From Anaerotignum propionicum DSM 1682 (GTDB taxonomy: Bacteria; Bacillota; Clostridia; Lachnospirales; Anaerotignaceae): a DNA stretch of 64,000 nucleotides. Made by a program: the position numbers and the translations under genes. The notes under the pieces are model-generated. The model was given only the letters and a program-made list of their open reading frames with translations. It was not told where the DNA came from and did no database searches. This document shows, piece by piece, positions 7,472 through 16,984 of the stretch. The stretch covers positions 2,728,001 through 2,792,000 of the forward strand of contig NZ_CP014223.1 of the NCBI RefSeq assembly GCF_001561955.1. The letters are read 5' to 3'. Within the stretch, counting starts at the first letter, position 1; every line of letters begins with the position of its first letter.

Positions 7472-9442
7472 TTACGCTTCCTCCTTCAAATATTCTTCAA
7501 TGGCATGGCGAATGGCCTCTTTTGCTTCTTCTGTAGTAACATTTTGAAGCTGTGCTCCAGAAACCGTAAGATGTCCGCCACCACCTAATCTTTCCATAAT
7601 TCTTTGTACGTTGATATCGCCAAAGCTGCGGGCGCTGATATAAACCGTATCCCCCACCTTGCAGCATACAAAGGACGCCTTTACCCCTGTTACATTCATC
7701 AATTCATCCGCCGCTTGGGCTGCCGTAAGCGTTGAATTCTCCACATTAGCAGGGCAAACAGATATGGCGATATTGCCCATAAAAAGCTCCGCATCCTTTA
7801 CTGTGGAAGCCTTCGCTTTATAAGCATCCATATCATTTTGGAATAACAGCCTTACACGAATGCTGTCTGCCCCGTTACGACGTAAAAAACCTGCGGCTTC
7901 AAAGGTAATCGCTCCGGTTTTTACGCAAAAATTCTTTGTGTCAACGGTAATACCCGCCAAAAGGGCATCCGCCTCAACACTGGTAAGTTTGACTTTTTTT
8001 CCAATATGCTGAATCATCTCAGTGATCAGCTCTGCCGTTGAGGATGCATAGGCCTCATGATAAACCAAAACAGCCTGATCAATGGCATCTGCACTTTTTC
8101 TATGGTGATCAAATAGAACAATTCTTTTTGCCGCCTCTAACACTTGGGGACTTTCCACCATACTTTTGCGGTGGGTATCCACCACAATGACCAAGGTTTT
8201 TGCGTCCATGGTTTTTAAGGCTTCCGCTGTTTTCATCGTTAGATTCAAATGACCTCCATTGGTCATCATTTTATCCCAAAGTCTGCGTATACCAACGCCC
8301 ACCTCGTCCATTACAATATTGCACCGTTTGTCCATGGCTCTTGCAATGGCGCAAATGCCCAAACAAGCACCCATACTGTCCAAATCTCCATTTTTATGAC
8401 CCATAACCAAAATTCCCGAAGACTCACCCATGAGTTCCCAAAGAGCATCTGCCTTTACTCTGGCACGAATGCGGGCATTACGCCCCATCTCTCCTGACTT
8501 ACCACCGTAGAAAAGAAAGCTCTCGCCCTCCTTCACAACAACCTGGTCACCGCCTCTGCCCAAGGCTAAGTCGATGGCAGCTTTTGCATTCTGCATGGCT
8601 TCATCCAAAGAATTACCGCCAATGCCTATGCCCATGCTGACAGTTACAGGAATATGGTCTCCCACGCTAATTTCCCGAATATCGTTTAAAATATCAAATT
8701 TCTTTTCTTTCAATTGCATCAGCATACCCTTTTTCAGCAAAAAGAAGTATCGATCCTTCTCCAGCTTTCGGATTACGCCATCCAAATCTTGTGCCAGTTG
8801 ATTTAACTTTCTGTCAATCAATGCTGACAAAATGGGCCAACGGCTTTCATCCAGGTTGTCCACAACTTCTTCATAGTTATCTAAGAAAATCATACCTACA
8901 ACCGTTTGCTGCTCTGCTAAGCATACAGAAAGCTGCTGTCGTTCTGTAACATCTACCAAGGTCATGGTCAAAACCGTACCAATGGCACCATTTTCCTCAA
9001 TGATATCACAATGATCCAAAGCCGCATCAAAACTTTTATCACCAAAAGGAATTAATATTTTTTTCCCACCACCACTGTTTTTTAATAATTTTTCAACAAT
9101 GGGCTTTGCATCTTCAATTTCAGTAAACACTTCAGCAAATTTTTCATTATACATTAATATGTGTCCCCGAATGTCCAAAACAGCATATGGAATTGGTAGA
9201 TTATGAGGTATTTGAAAATTTTCCTGCAAAACTGCGGTATCCAAAAAGGAGAGGGTCTCCTCCTTGGCTCCCTCAAAGGGCACATAAAGCTCTTTTAAGA
9301 CAGGCCAGCCGAAAAAAACAGCAGCACCACCAATTAATGTGCCAATTCCCAAATAAATATCCACCATGGTACACACAAAAACAACAACTACAATCAATGC
9401 AATAGCAAGTATTACGTTGTCGCGTTTTTTTGATTTAAACAT
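7472..9442 (-). CDS. gdpP: Cyclic-di-AMP phosphodiesterase GdpP
   Basis: The 656-residue protein has two N-terminal membrane helices (residues about 9-50), a PAS-like domain (about 75-170), a degenerate GGDEF domain (about 175-300, ending [14 protein letters not shown]), then DHH and DHHA1 domains. The catalytic DHH motifs are [21 protein letters not shown] and LFDHHRKS, and the C-terminal GGGGH is intact. Known family members hydrolyse c-di-AMP to pApA and so tune osmotic, K+ and cell-wall homeostasis. All metal ligands appear present, so it should be active. It sits between the MazG-like gene and rplI in one operon. Confidence 0.95.
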   Translation of the reverse strand: MFKSKKRDNVILAIALIVVVVFVCTMVDIYLGIGTLIGGAAVFFGWPVLKELYVPFEGAKEETLSFLDTAVLQENFQIPHNLPIPYAVLDIRGHILMYNEKFAEVFTEIEDAKPIVEKLLKNSGGGKKILIPFGDKSFDAALDHCDIIEENGAIGTVLTMTLVDVTERQQLSVCLAEQQTVVGMIFLDNYEEVVDNLDESRWPILSALIDRKLNQLAQDLDGVIRKLEKDRYFFLLKKGMLMQLKEKKFDILNDIREISVGDHIPVTVSMGIGIGGNSLDEAMQNAKAAIDLALGRGGDQVVVKEGESFLFYGGKSGEMGRNARIRARVKADALWELMGESSGILVMGHKNGDLDSMGACLGICAIARAMDKRCNIVMDEVGVGIRRLWDKMMTNGGHLNLTMKTAEALKTMDAKTLVIVVDTHRKSMVESPQVLEAAKRIVLFDHHRKSADAIDQAVLVYHEAYASSTAELITEMIQHIGKKVKLTSVEADALLAGITVDTKNFCVKTGAITFEAAGFLRRNGADSIRVRLLFQNDMDAYKAKASTVKDAELFMGNIAISVCPANVENSTLTAAQAADELMNVTGVKASFVCCKVGDTVYISARSFGDINVQRIMERLGGGGHLTVSGAQLQNVTTEEAKEAIRHAIEEYLKEEA

Positions 9443-9472
9443 TTATACGCCTCCAAAACCCAATGGTTTCCT

Positions 9473-9781
9473 TTACGCCTTTTGCCCTAGCTCTCGGAGC
9501 AATTCCAATAGAGGGGTTTTCCATTCAGGTCTTTCCTCCTCCAAAAGACCAAGCTTTAGCTTTGCTGTAGCCTTTTCATCAAGGGATTGTTTCGAAATGC
9601 CCATTCTTGCCGCTAAAAGATACATCACAATCTCCAAATCGGCCAATATTTCTGCTTTTTCCCCTTTTGTCGCATTTTCCTGCATCGCCGTATAAAACTG
9701 AGCTACTGACGACAGCATCCTACACTGCAAATTTTCTGTCATCTTAACATTCTTAGCAACATCAAAATCCTTTCCGTTCAT
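9473..9781 (-). CDS. MazG-like small protein
   Basis: The 102-residue protein carries the MazG-like pattern DVAKNVKMTENLQCRMLSSVAQFY ... ADLEIVMYLLAARMGIS. It appears to be helical. Relatives belong to the all-alpha NTP pyrophosphohydrolase superfamily, but a full set of metal-binding acidic residues (EExxE) is not obvious, so enzymatic activity is uncertain. It is the first gene of the gdpP-rplI-dnaB operon, 30 bp before gdpP, directly behind a good promoter and with GGAGGCGG upstream of its ATG. Confidence 0.8.
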   Translation of the reverse strand: MNGKDFDVAKNVKMTENLQCRMLSSVAQFYTAMQENATKGEKAEILADLEIVMYLLAARMGISKQSLDEKATAKLKLGLLEEERPEWKTPLLELLRELGQKA

Positions 9782-9831
9782 TTAAAAACCGCCTCCTATT
9801 AGATGGTTTTGGTTATTATATGCAATAATAT

Positions 9832-9860
9832 ATTATAGCATAAATTTTTGTCTATCTCAA
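9832..9860 (-). promoter_or_regulatory. Promoter of the MazG-like/gdpP/rplI/dnaB operon
   Basis: TTGAGA (9860-9855), a 17-base spacer ending in TGC, then TATAAT (9837-9832), so it also has an extended -10. Confidence 0.75.
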
Positions 9861-10003
9861 CATGAAAGTACCCCGGTGACATTTTAAAACTCTAATGGTT
9901 CGCCTGATTTCAACAAATCATGTCCTATTTTCTTATAAATCCTACGCCGGCCCCTCGTAAAACTTCTGTTTTGAGGCTCAACAGGGCAACGTAATATTGT
10001 TTA

Positions 10004-10045
10004 TAAATAAAAAAAGCTGAAACAGTTTTAAAACCATTACAGCTT
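10004..10045 (-). terminator. Terminator of the MoxR-DUF58 operon
   Basis: On the minus strand AAGCTG and CAGCTT close a stem with an inner GGTTTT/AAACT pairing, followed by TTTTTATTT. It is located 7 bp after the DUF58 stop. Confidence 0.75.
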
Positions 10046-10051
10046 AATCTA

Positions 10052-10909
10052 TCATAAAACTTCTCTCATTGCAGTAAAAAGAGGTGTATCTTCCTTCATT
10101 CCGTAAAATACCGCCCCAGATCGATGGCAAAGCTCACCTAATGCAGCCCTATGTTCCTTCAATGCCTTATCATATGCCTTAAGGACAGAGGGGGTTAATT
10201 CCAAATCGCAAGTTTCTCCCGATTCAGAATCCACAAAACGCACCGCTTGTCCTTCTTTCGGCTGCTCTTCCTCAGAGGCTAAAACCTGTACCAAACAAAC
10301 CTGCTGCTTTTTTCCCTGCAAAACACGCAAAGCTTCCTCCAACGGAGCCTCCGTAAAAAAATCAGAAATAACAAAGGAAATGCCCCGTCCCAACTTGCCA
10401 CTGTAAAGCCCAGCTCGTAAAAGATTAGATCCGCCACCACTTTCGGCTTTATCCAGCAGATTTAAGAGTTCAAAAAACCCGCTTTTCTGTGCAGCCCCTC
10501 GCTTTTCCAGAATGATTGAATCATTCCAAAGAAATAAATTCACACGGTCGCCACTGCAAAGGCTGATGTAAGCCAAGGATGCAGTGATTGCCTTTGCCTG
10601 TAAAAACTTCTCCCCTTTTTCCATGGAAGTGCTGCAATCCAAAAAAAGATTGATTTCTGCCTGCTTCTCCTCCATAAAAACCTTTACGTAAAGCTTGTCA
10701 AAGCGCCCATAACTGTTCCAGTCCACCCTTCGGAGATCGTCCCCCATGATATAATCACGAAAATCAGAAAACTCTAAAGAGCTGCCTTTTGCATGGGACT
10801 TTCTGGCACCACTGTAGCCATCAACGCTTAACCTTTGGCGTAGGGTAACAGAGAGCTTTTCAAGCTGCAATAAATATTCCTTTGAAAATATATCCTGTAA
10901 CGTTCTCAT
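10052..10909 (-). CDS. DUF58 domain protein (VWA-like)
   Basis: The 285-residue soluble protein has the DUF58 core (DFRDYIMGDDLRRVDWNSYGRFDKLYVKVF, residues about 48-80) and a degenerate von Willebrand A fold with a MIDAS-like stretch (LFLDCSTSMEKG). Such proteins are partners of MoxR AAA+ ATPases in putative chaperone or metal-insertion systems; the client is unknown. Its start overlaps the moxR stop by four bases (ATGA), implying translational coupling. It lacks N-terminal membrane helices, unlike longer DUF58 proteins, and no transglutaminase partner follows. Confidence 0.88.
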   Translation of the reverse strand: MRTLQDIFSKEYLLQLEKLSVTLRQRLSVDGYSGARKSHAKGSSLEFSDFRDYIMGDDLRRVDWNSYGRFDKLYVKVFMEEKQAEINLFLDCSTSMEKGEKFLQAKAITASLAYISLCSGDRVNLFLWNDSIILEKRGAAQKSGFFELLNLLDKAESGGGSNLLRAGLYSGKLGRGISFVISDFFTEAPLEEALRVLQGKKQQVCLVQVLASEEEQPKEGQAVRFVDSESGETCDLELTPSVLKAYDKALKEHRAALGELCHRSGAVFYGMKEDTPLFTAMREVL

Positions 10910-11871
10910 ATCAACAACGCCTCAATGATTTGATCTGCTGTAATGCCATCTGCCATACCCTCAAAATTCAGGAAAATACGATGACGCAATGCTGCCTTTG
11001 CCACTGCCTTCACATCTTCATATGCTATATTGTAACGCCCCGCCATTAGGGCATAAACCCTTGCTGTCATCATAATCGCCTGTGCCCCTCTGGGGCTGGC
11101 ACCATAACGTACATATTTCTTCACCATCTCCGGAGCATCTGCATAATCAGGATGGCTTTTTAAAACAACGTCCATAATATATTCTGCAACAGGTGTGGCC
11201 ACAGGCACTTCCTTGGCAATCCCCCGCATCTCCAAAAGCTGTTCCTGACTGCAAATTTTGTTTGCTTCCCTTGGACTTCCCATAGTGGTAGAGGTTACAA
11301 TCTCCAAAAGTTCTGCCTTTGTGGGAAATGCCACATCAAGCTTAAATAAAAAACGATCCATCTGGGCTTCCGGTAAAGGATAAGTTCCCTCTGATTCCAA
11401 TGGATTCTGTGTTGCCAACACAAAGAAAGGCTCGGGCAATGTATACGTGGTGTTTCCGCTGGTTACTGTGTGCTCCTGCATTGCTTCCAGCAAAGCACTC
11501 TGGGTTTTCGGTGTTGCTCTGTTGATTTCATCCGCCAAAACGATATTTGAAAAAATAGGTCCCTTTCGAAACTCCAGCCCCATTTCTCCCTTGGAATTTT
11601 TGGTCATCACCGAGGTTCCCGTAACATCGGCAGGCATCAGGTCAGGGGTAAACTGAATTCTTGAAAATTCCAAATCCAAAACCTTTCCAATGGTTTTAAC
11701 CAGCTGTGTCTTGCCAAGTCCGGGCAATCCTTCCAGCAAAACATTACCTCCGGCAATCATAGATGTTAGGACACCTCGAATCAAATCCTTCTGTCCAATA
11801 ATCACGGTGCCTATTTCCGCTTCTATTTTCTGAAGTTCCGCCCCAAACTGACGAATCTTTTCCTCATTCAT
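10906..11871 (-). CDS. MoxR-family AAA+ ATPase
   Basis: The 321-residue protein has Walker A (EGLPGLGKTQLVKT, about 45-58), Walker B (IVLADEINRATPKTQSALLEAMQE), sensor 1 (ATQNPLESEGTYPLPEAQMDRF) and a C-terminal helical lid with an ASPRGA motif. MoxR ATPases act with VWA proteins to remodel or mature protein targets. It forms a two-gene operon with the downstream DUF58 gene. A strong promoter lies 30-60 bp upstream. The ATG at 11871 has AGGAGG upstream. Confidence 0.93.
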   Translation of the reverse strand: MNEEKIRQFGAELQKIEAEIGTVIIGQKDLIRGVLTSMIAGGNVLLEGLPGLGKTQLVKTIGKVLDLEFSRIQFTPDLMPADVTGTSVMTKNSKGEMGLEFRKGPIFSNIVLADEINRATPKTQSALLEAMQEHTVTSGNTTYTLPEPFFVLATQNPLESEGTYPLPEAQMDRFLFKLDVAFPTKAELLEIVTSTTMGSPREANKICSQEQLLEMRGIAKEVPVATPVAEYIMDVVLKSHPDYADAPEMVKKYVRYGASPRGAQAIMMTARVYALMAGRYNIAYEDVKAVAKAALRHRIFLNFEGMADGITADQIIEALLI

Positions 11872-11900
11872 TTCGCAAACCTCCTTTTTTCCATGATTAC

Positions 11901-11930
11901 ATTATACGGTCTTTGGACTTCCCCCGTCAA
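11901..11930 (-). promoter_or_regulatory. Promoter of the MoxR-DUF58 operon
   Basis: TTGACG (11930-11925), an 18-base spacer, TATAAT (11906-11901). Confidence 0.8.
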
Positions 11931-11969
11931 TCAATGGGGAAAAACGTAAAGAAATATAAGGAATTTGTT

Positions 11970-11999
11970 TTGTTTTTCTTAAAAAAGGGCATGTATACT
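11970..11999 (+). promoter_or_regulatory. Candidate promoter upstream of the YtvI-like gene
   Basis: TTGTTT (11970-11975), an 18-base spacer, TATACT (11994-11999). It would give a leader of about 240 nt, which holds an AT-rich stretch and a weak AAGGGT/ACACCTT hairpin near 12097-12117. A closer promoter cannot be excluded. Confidence 0.45.
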
Positions 12000-12246
12000 A
12001 TCAGAAAACCTTATATTTAAAGACTGATAAAGAAAAGGATATTGAATTTTTATGTGAATGCATACTTCATACTTATCTACAAAACTCAATTATGAAGGGT
12101 TTTTGAACACCTTTTCTATTTCAAAATTCAAGAGAAGATTCGAAACACTTTATTTTTAACGTAAATGTTATGGAAATATTGTGAAATTCATAGTATTATA
12201 TTTTATGTAAGATAAAATTTTACAAATGAGCTTAAGGGGAATATCT

Positions 12247-13467
12247 ATGAAAAAAATTAATTTTAAAAACTTGGATAAATCCTATCTAAAAATATCGTTA
12301 TATCTATTTGCTGTTGCGGCAGCCATTATTTTATTTGAAAAAATTATTGGGCACCTTCCCAATTTAGGAAATGTAATCCATACCTGCCTCATTACAACAT
12401 TACGCTTGGGTTCTCCGTTCTTTCTTGGCTTCGCAATCGCATATGTTATGAACCCCTTTATGAAGTTCTTCGAAAGGTTGTTCCTAAAATTTATACCAAA
12501 GGCCCAAACTCACAAAAAAGTTACACGAATTTTCTGTATTCTAATCAATTACATTATTATTATCGGGGGTATTTTCTGGATTTTCATTTATCTTGTTCCT
12601 GAACTTAAGGGTTCCGTTGTCTCCTTTGTGTCACAGCTTTCAACTTACTCAGCACAGCTAAATGAATCCACCACGGACCTTTTCGACCGTATTCATTTTA
12701 TCAACGCAGAGGATGTAAACAATATCTTAAATAAATTGCTGGCTCCAATTATGGGGGCATTCCAAAATGTTCCGGCTTTGATTACCAATATTCTTACAAA
12801 TCTTTATTCTGTGGGAAAAATTACAGTGGATATTATCATGGCCATCTTTATCTCTTTTTATATGCTGTATGATAAGGAGAATTTCAGAAACCATGCATTA
12901 AAAATCGTTTATGCTATTTCAAGCCGTAAAAGTGCAGAACACCTATTTTATAATGCTCAACGAATCAATCGAATCTTCCAGAACTTTATTGTTGGCAAAG
13001 CAGTAGACTCTCTGATCATTGGAATTCTTGCCTTCATTGGTTTCTCCCTGCTGAATGCACCTTTCCCTTTGATTCTGAGCTTAATTGTGGGTGTAACGAA
13101 TATGATTCCATATTTCGGGCCATTTATTGGTGCAATTCCTGCTATTATCATTTCACTTTTGGTGAATCCCACAACGGCAATTTGGGTTGCATTGTTCATT
13201 CTTGCTTTGCAGCAATTTGACGGAAACTTTTTAGGCCCTAAAATTTTAGGAAACTCTTTAGACATCAGCCCAATCTGGATTATTCTGGCAGTAGTCTTAG
13301 GTGGCGCATTGATGGGTCCTATCGGCATGTTTATCGGTGTACCGGTTTTGGCAACCATTAAAATGTTCTTAACAGAATATATTAATCATAAATATCAAGA
13401 TAAATATGCTGAAGATGATCCCCTTGCTCTGGAAAGCCATGAGCAAGAATCCCCGCCCGAGGCGTAA
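12247..13467 (+). CDS. AI-2E family transporter / YtvI-like integral membrane protein
   Basis: The 406-residue polytopic protein has the AI-2E/PerM family pattern: paired helices near the N-terminus (residues about 10-90), a soluble middle, and a conserved C-terminal membrane block including GVTNMIPYFGPFIGAIPAI, a central QQFDGNFLGPKILG and a GGALMGPIGMFIGVPV motif. Family members include the sporulation protein YtvI and various exporters, so a substrate cannot be named. An in-frame ATG exists at 12226, but AAGGGGA sits between it and ATG 12247 at the right distance, so 12247 was chosen. A CPBP protease gene follows 65 bp downstream on the same strand. Confidence 0.88.
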   Translation: MKKINFKNLDKSYLKISLYLFAVAAAIILFEKIIGHLPNLGNVIHTCLITTLRLGSPFFLGFAIAYVMNPFMKFFERLFLKFIPKAQTHKKVTRIFCILINYIIIIGGIFWIFIYLVPELKGSVVSFVSQLSTYSAQLNESTTDLFDRIHFINAEDVNNILNKLLAPIMGAFQNVPALITNILTNLYSVGKITVDIIMAIFISFYMLYDKENFRNHALKIVYAISSRKSAEHLFYNAQRINRIFQNFIVGKAVDSLIIGILAFIGFSLLNAPFPLILSLIVGVTNMIPYFGPFIGAIPAIIISLLVNPTTAIWVALFILALQQFDGNFLGPKILGNSLDISPIWIILAVVLGGALMGPIGMFIGVPVLATIKMFLTEYINHKYQDKYAEDDPLALESHEQESPPEA

Positions 13468-13532
13468 GCCTGAACATAAAAGAAGGACCAGACTTTTCAA
13501 AGACTGTCCTAAGGACTTTTCGGAGGAAAAAA

Positions 13533-14420
13533 ATGAATCAAACCAAACAAACAAATTTATTTGCTCTAATCTTTTTTGTCTTTTTTATTGTAAGCGGACA
13601 GCTTTTGTATCTCATACCAGTGATGCAAAAAATCCCTTATGTCTGGTTTTCAAGCATCGTGCAAATTATATATTGCTCCGTTCCCATTCTTGGTTACTTT
13701 ATATGGACAAAAAAAAATCCTAAGGAGGTTTTTCGTTTATACCCCTTGGGATGGAAAAACCTATTATTGATTATTGCCTTTGGCTTTGCCATACAGCCGC
13801 TTATGCGTTTTCTATCCTTCTTCACCTCCATGTTTTTCCCGAATGTTGCCCAAGAATTTGCAGATGCATTGGATGGAACAAGCTTTATTGGAACCTTGAT
13901 TACCATGGCAATTTTACCGGCATTTTTAGAGGAACTCTCCTTGCGGGGTGTATTCCTTTCAGGCTACCGACGTTTGGGAACTTGGAAAGCAATTTTCTGC
14001 ACTGCTCTTTTATTTGGGCTTTTGCATATGAATCCACAGCAGTTTCCATATGCATTCTTCGCAGGATTGTTTTTCTGCTTTTTGGTGGAGAGAACGGGCT
14101 CCATTTGGGCCTCCATTATCCCCCATTTTATTATTAATGCCACAAATGTAATCAGTATGTACCTCCCTATGGCTGAGGATGTTGCTAACATGGATATGCC
14201 CAGCAACACGATTCTTCTCCTTTATACCGGCGTAGGTGCATTTATTTCACTGCCATTTTTAGGACTGATTCTCTATCAGTTTTTAAAAATCAACCCTGTA
14301 AGAAATTCCTACGTACCAAAGGATGGAACAAAAGAGCGCTTTCTCTCTATTCCGATTTTCTGTGTATTTGGTCTGTTTCTAATATTTGGCATCCTACCAT
14401 ATCTGGATTACTTATTTTAA
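13533..14420 (+). CDS. CPBP family intramembrane glutamic endopeptidase
   Basis: The 295-residue protein has about eight hydrophobic segments. It shows the three CPBP (Abi/CAAX protease) motifs: EELSLRGVF (EExxxR), FGLLHMN (HxxxN/B-type histidine) and SIWASIIPHFIINATN. Known relatives cleave prenylated or membrane proteins, and some take part in bacteriocin immunity; the substrate here is unknown. ATG 13533 has CGGAGG upstream. It probably shares a transcript with the YtvI-like gene, because no terminator lies between them, and it is followed by a good terminator. Confidence 0.9.
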   Translation: MNQTKQTNLFALIFFVFFIVSGQLLYLIPVMQKIPYVWFSSIVQIIYCSVPILGYFIWTKKNPKEVFRLYPLGWKNLLLIIAFGFAIQPLMRFLSFFTSMFFPNVAQEFADALDGTSFIGTLITMAILPAFLEELSLRGVFLSGYRRLGTWKAIFCTALLFGLLHMNPQQFPYAFFAGLFFCFLVERTGSIWASIIPHFIINATNVISMYLPMAEDVANMDMPSNTILLLYTGVGAFISLPFLGLILYQFLKINPVRNSYVPKDGTKERFLSIPIFCVFGLFLIFGILPYLDYLF

Positions 14421-14428
14421 ACTAATTT

Positions 14429-14461
14429 GGCACACTTCCTTTTGTGGGGAGCGTGCCTTTT
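14429..14461 (+). terminator. Terminator after the CPBP gene
   Basis: GGCAC (14429-14433) pairs with GTGCC (14453-14457), with an inner TCC/GGG pairing, followed by TTTTC. Confidence 0.75.
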
Positions 14462-14476
14462 CAATTGATCAACTCC

Positions 14477-14692
14477 TTATTCCTGTGCCAAACGAAAGCG
14501 AGGCATCTCTTGCCCTTCTATTATTACCATTTCCAAAAACATTTCCTTTGGTCGCACCCAAAGACCATACTCACCATAAAGTTGACGATATACCACCATT
14601 TCTTCTAGCGTTTCAGAATGTTTTGCAACTCCCACAACACAGTATTTTTTGCCTTTATAGTGTTCATAAATTCCGCCAATTATAATATCCAT
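14477..14692 (-). CDS. DUF1653 domain protein
   Basis: The 71-residue protein has the DUF1653 pattern GGIYEHYKGKKYCVVGVAKHSETLEEMVVYRQLYGEYGLWVRPKEMFLE. The small beta-rich domain has no known biochemical function. A longer start at 14713 lacks a ribosome binding site, whereas ATG 14692 has AAGGAAAAGGTC just upstream and gives the usual MDIIIGGIYEH beginning. It appears to stand alone. Confidence 0.85.
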   Translation of the reverse strand: MDIIIGGIYEHYKGKKYCVVGVAKHSETLEEMVVYRQLYGEYGLWVRPKEMFLEMVIIEGQEMPRFRLAQE

Positions 14693-14713
14693 TTTGACCT
14701 TTTCCTTTCTCAT

Positions 14714-15035
14714 TTACGTCACACGTTGCATCCACAGGGTCTCATAAATCCCATTGTCTTATGTAACATTTGTATCCTTAGATAAAAAACGAATGATTTC
14801 ACCATTATTGCTTCTATTTCTGCAATGCTGACCACATGCAACGCACCCTCCTCGCACCTGCTCACAAACAAAGCCTCTGAAATTCCCCATGTAGCTATTG
14901 CTTGCCCTTTCCGTCACCTGCTTTTACTTTTGCGTTTATGATAAAATAAGGTTTTAGCTTTGTATCCCATTTGGTTAATAACTTCTTCAGCCTATCATAT
15001 TTTCCCCACCCTTTCAAGACAAGAAAGTCTCATTG
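14714..15035. other. Intergenic stretch with possible degenerate coding remnant
   Basis: No gene with a convincing start is seen. On the minus strand two overlapping frames look mildly coding. One, about 14759-14925, reads through a Cys-rich stretch (CEQVRGGCVACGQHC); the other ends MRPCGCNV just before the DUF1653 gene. They cannot both be real. This may be a decayed gene or chance. Confidence 0.3.
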
Positions 15036-15068
15036 AAAAACGGCATCCGTTCTGCTTACGGATACCGC
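15036..15068 (-). terminator. Terminator after spoVT
   Basis: GCGGTATCCGT pairs with ACGGATGCCG, followed by TTTTTC on the minus strand. Confidence 0.85.
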
Positions 15069-15125
15069 TTTTATACTTCAAATTCAAATTAAAGGGTAGT
15101 TTATTCATTGAATATAGCTGAACGC

Positions 15126-15671
15126 TTACTGTTCCATCTGCCTGCCCAAAAATCCCGCTGCTGTTTGAGCAAGTTTGCCCTCAACCTCACCCATTTTTTT
15201 ATCCTTGGAGAGGAAAATAATAGCACCCATTGCATCACCTTCAGCAATAATAGGAGTAATCAACTGATGATTATAACCCTCCATGCTGTCGTCATCCAAA
15301 ATTGGCACAAAATTGCTGTCGTTTTTATCGGCAATTAACGTTGTTCTTCGGTTAATACACTTTTCCATCTCTGGACTAATGTGCTTTTCATACAGTTCTC
15401 TTTTAGAGCCGCCGGAAACGGCGATAATCTGATCCTTATCAACAATACAGGTTACATGTCCGGCAGTTTGTGCCAAGCTCTCTGCATATTCTTTGGCAAA
15501 CGTCCCCAGTTCACCAATAGGTGAATATTTCTTTAAAATAATTTCACCCTCTCTGTCGGTGAATATTTCCAATGGATCTCCTTCTCTAATGCGCAATGTG
15601 CGTCGAATTTCCTTTGGGATAACCACCCTTCCTAAATCATCTATTCTTCTTACGATTCCCGTCGCTTTCAT
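15126..15671 (-). CDS. spoVT: Stage V sporulation protein T (AbrB-type regulator)
   Basis: The 181-residue protein has an N-terminal AbrB swapped-hairpin DNA-binding domain (residues 1-50, MKATGIVRRIDDLGRVVIPKEIRR) and a C-terminal GAF-like domain (about 60-178) that matches SpoVT rather than the short AbrB. SpoVT modulates sigma-G dependent genes late in sporulation, so the host should form endospores. The start ATG 15671 has CGGAGG upstream. It is monocistronic with its own terminator. I could not identify a confident sigma-G promoter upstream. Confidence 0.95.
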   Translation of the reverse strand: MKATGIVRRIDDLGRVVIPKEIRRTLRIREGDPLEIFTDREGEIILKKYSPIGELGTFAKEYAESLAQTAGHVTCIVDKDQIIAVSGGSKRELYEKHISPEMEKCINRRTTLIADKNDSNFVPILDDDSMEGYNHQLITPIIAEGDAMGAIIFLSKDKKMGEVEGKLAQTAAGFLGRQMEQ

Positions 15672-15929
15672 AGAAAATACCTCCGTTTACAAATAAGGTT
15701 GTTACATTTGATTTCCTTGTGCTTGTATTATTTGTAAAAGAAAAGAAAATATACCTACTCCTCATGTAGAATAAAAAATAAAGTTTCGATATAACTTCTC
15801 ATAAAATCTGTATATGGAAACAATCTGTAGATGAAAGCCCAGGAAGAATAATCGCATTTACATCCATTTTTTCGTCAAAAATTAACTGATTTTTAAACAA
15901 TTTCTTTTGAAAGTATAACCAAAATGGCA
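15672..15929. other. Intergenic region upstream of spoVT
   Basis: AT-rich spacer of about 260 bp that must carry the spoVT promoter (minus strand). No consensus promoter was convincing, and no small gene was seen. Confidence 0.5.
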
Positions 15930-15964
15930 CAAAAAAAATGCCCCAATTTATAAAATCGGAGCAT
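15930..15964 (-). terminator. Terminator of the der-plsY-gpsA operon
   Basis: ATGCTCCGATTT pairs with AAATTGGGGCAT (one or two G-U pairs), followed by TTTTTTTTG on the minus strand. Confidence 0.85.
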
Positions 15965-15972
15965 CATTATTT

Positions 15973-16962
15973 TCATTCTGCCTTACCATGTCTGCTCATC
16001 AAATCTAGAACAGCCTGCTCCGCATTCTTACCTTGGAACAGCACTTCATAAATTGCATTGGTAATAGGCATTTCCACATTATGCTCTTTTGCCAGTGTAT
16101 ACGCCGCCTGCACAGTATTTACGCCCTCTACGACCATTTTAATCTCCGCCAGGGTCTCAGCAAGGCTTTTCCCTTTTCCTAACAAAATACCCGCTCTGCG
16201 GTTTCTTGAGTGCATACTGGTACAGGTTACAATTAAATCTCCAATTCCGGATAGGCCTGCAAAGGTTTCAAGCTTTCCGCCCATCTCAATTCCAAGGCGG
16301 CTCATTTCCGCAATACCTCGGGTCATAATCGCAGCCTTCGTGTTATCACCAAAGCCCAGTCCATCAGAAATACCTGCAGCAAGGGCCATGACATTCTTCA
16401 ATGCCGCGCCCATCTCTACCCCAACCATGTCTGTATTGGTGTAAAGGCGAAATCTTGGGTTCATAAATTCCTCTTGTACCATTTTTGCCGTTTCTGCATT
16501 TTCAGAGGCAATTAAGCAGGTTGTTGGAATCTCTCTTGCTACCTCTTCCGCATGGCTTGGCCCCGATAGAACACAAACCTGACACTGAGGTGCGCATTCC
16601 TGAATCACTTGAGAAAGGCGTTTTAAGCTGATCTCCTCCAGCCCCTTGGCAACGTTCACCAAAACCTGATTTGAATTCAAATATGGAGAAAAATCTATGG
16701 CTGTTTGGCGTACAGCCTTGGAAGGCACCGAAAGTATAATGATTTCCGCATCCTTCACTGCTTTCTCTCGCTCAGCAGTAAAACTTAAGCCCTCCGGTAA
16801 TAATACACCGGGCAAATATTCTTTATTTTCTCTCTCTTTTTCCATTTGTTCCACTGCGTCCTGCCGTCTGGACCAAATCACAACGTCATGTCCATGTTTT
16901 TGAAGCATCACTGCCAAAGCTGTTCCCCAACTACCAGAACCGATTACTGCAACTTTTTTCAC
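15973..16962 (-). CDS. gpsA: Glycerol-3-phosphate dehydrogenase [NAD(P)+]
   Basis: The 329-residue cytoplasmic enzyme reduces dihydroxyacetone phosphate to sn-glycerol-3-phosphate for phospholipid synthesis. It has an N-terminal Rossmann motif (VAVIGSGSWGTALAV) and a C-terminal helical domain with GAALKNVMALAAGISDGLGFGDNTKAA, containing the catalytic Lys, plus TCTSMHSRNRRAG. An in-frame ATG at 16995 overlaps the plsY stop, but GTG 16962 has GGAGGTG seven bases upstream and gives the family-typical start, so 16962 is used. Its product feeds the acyltransferase PlsY encoded 22 bp upstream. Confidence 0.95.
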   Translation of the reverse strand: MKKVAVIGSGSWGTALAVMLQKHGHDVVIWSRRQDAVEQMEKERENKEYLPGVLLPEGLSFTAEREKAVKDAEIIILSVPSKAVRQTAIDFSPYLNSNQVLVNVAKGLEEISLKRLSQVIQECAPQCQVCVLSGPSHAEEVAREIPTTCLIASENAETAKMVQEEFMNPRFRLYTNTDMVGVEMGAALKNVMALAAGISDGLGFGDNTKAAIMTRGIAEMSRLGIEMGGKLETFAGLSGIGDLIVTCTSMHSRNRRAGILLGKGKSLAETLAEIKMVVEGVNTVQAAYTLAKEHNVEMPITNAIYEVLFQGKNAEQAVLDLMSRHGKAE

Positions 16963-16984
16963 TGTTGCCACCTCCAATATACTC

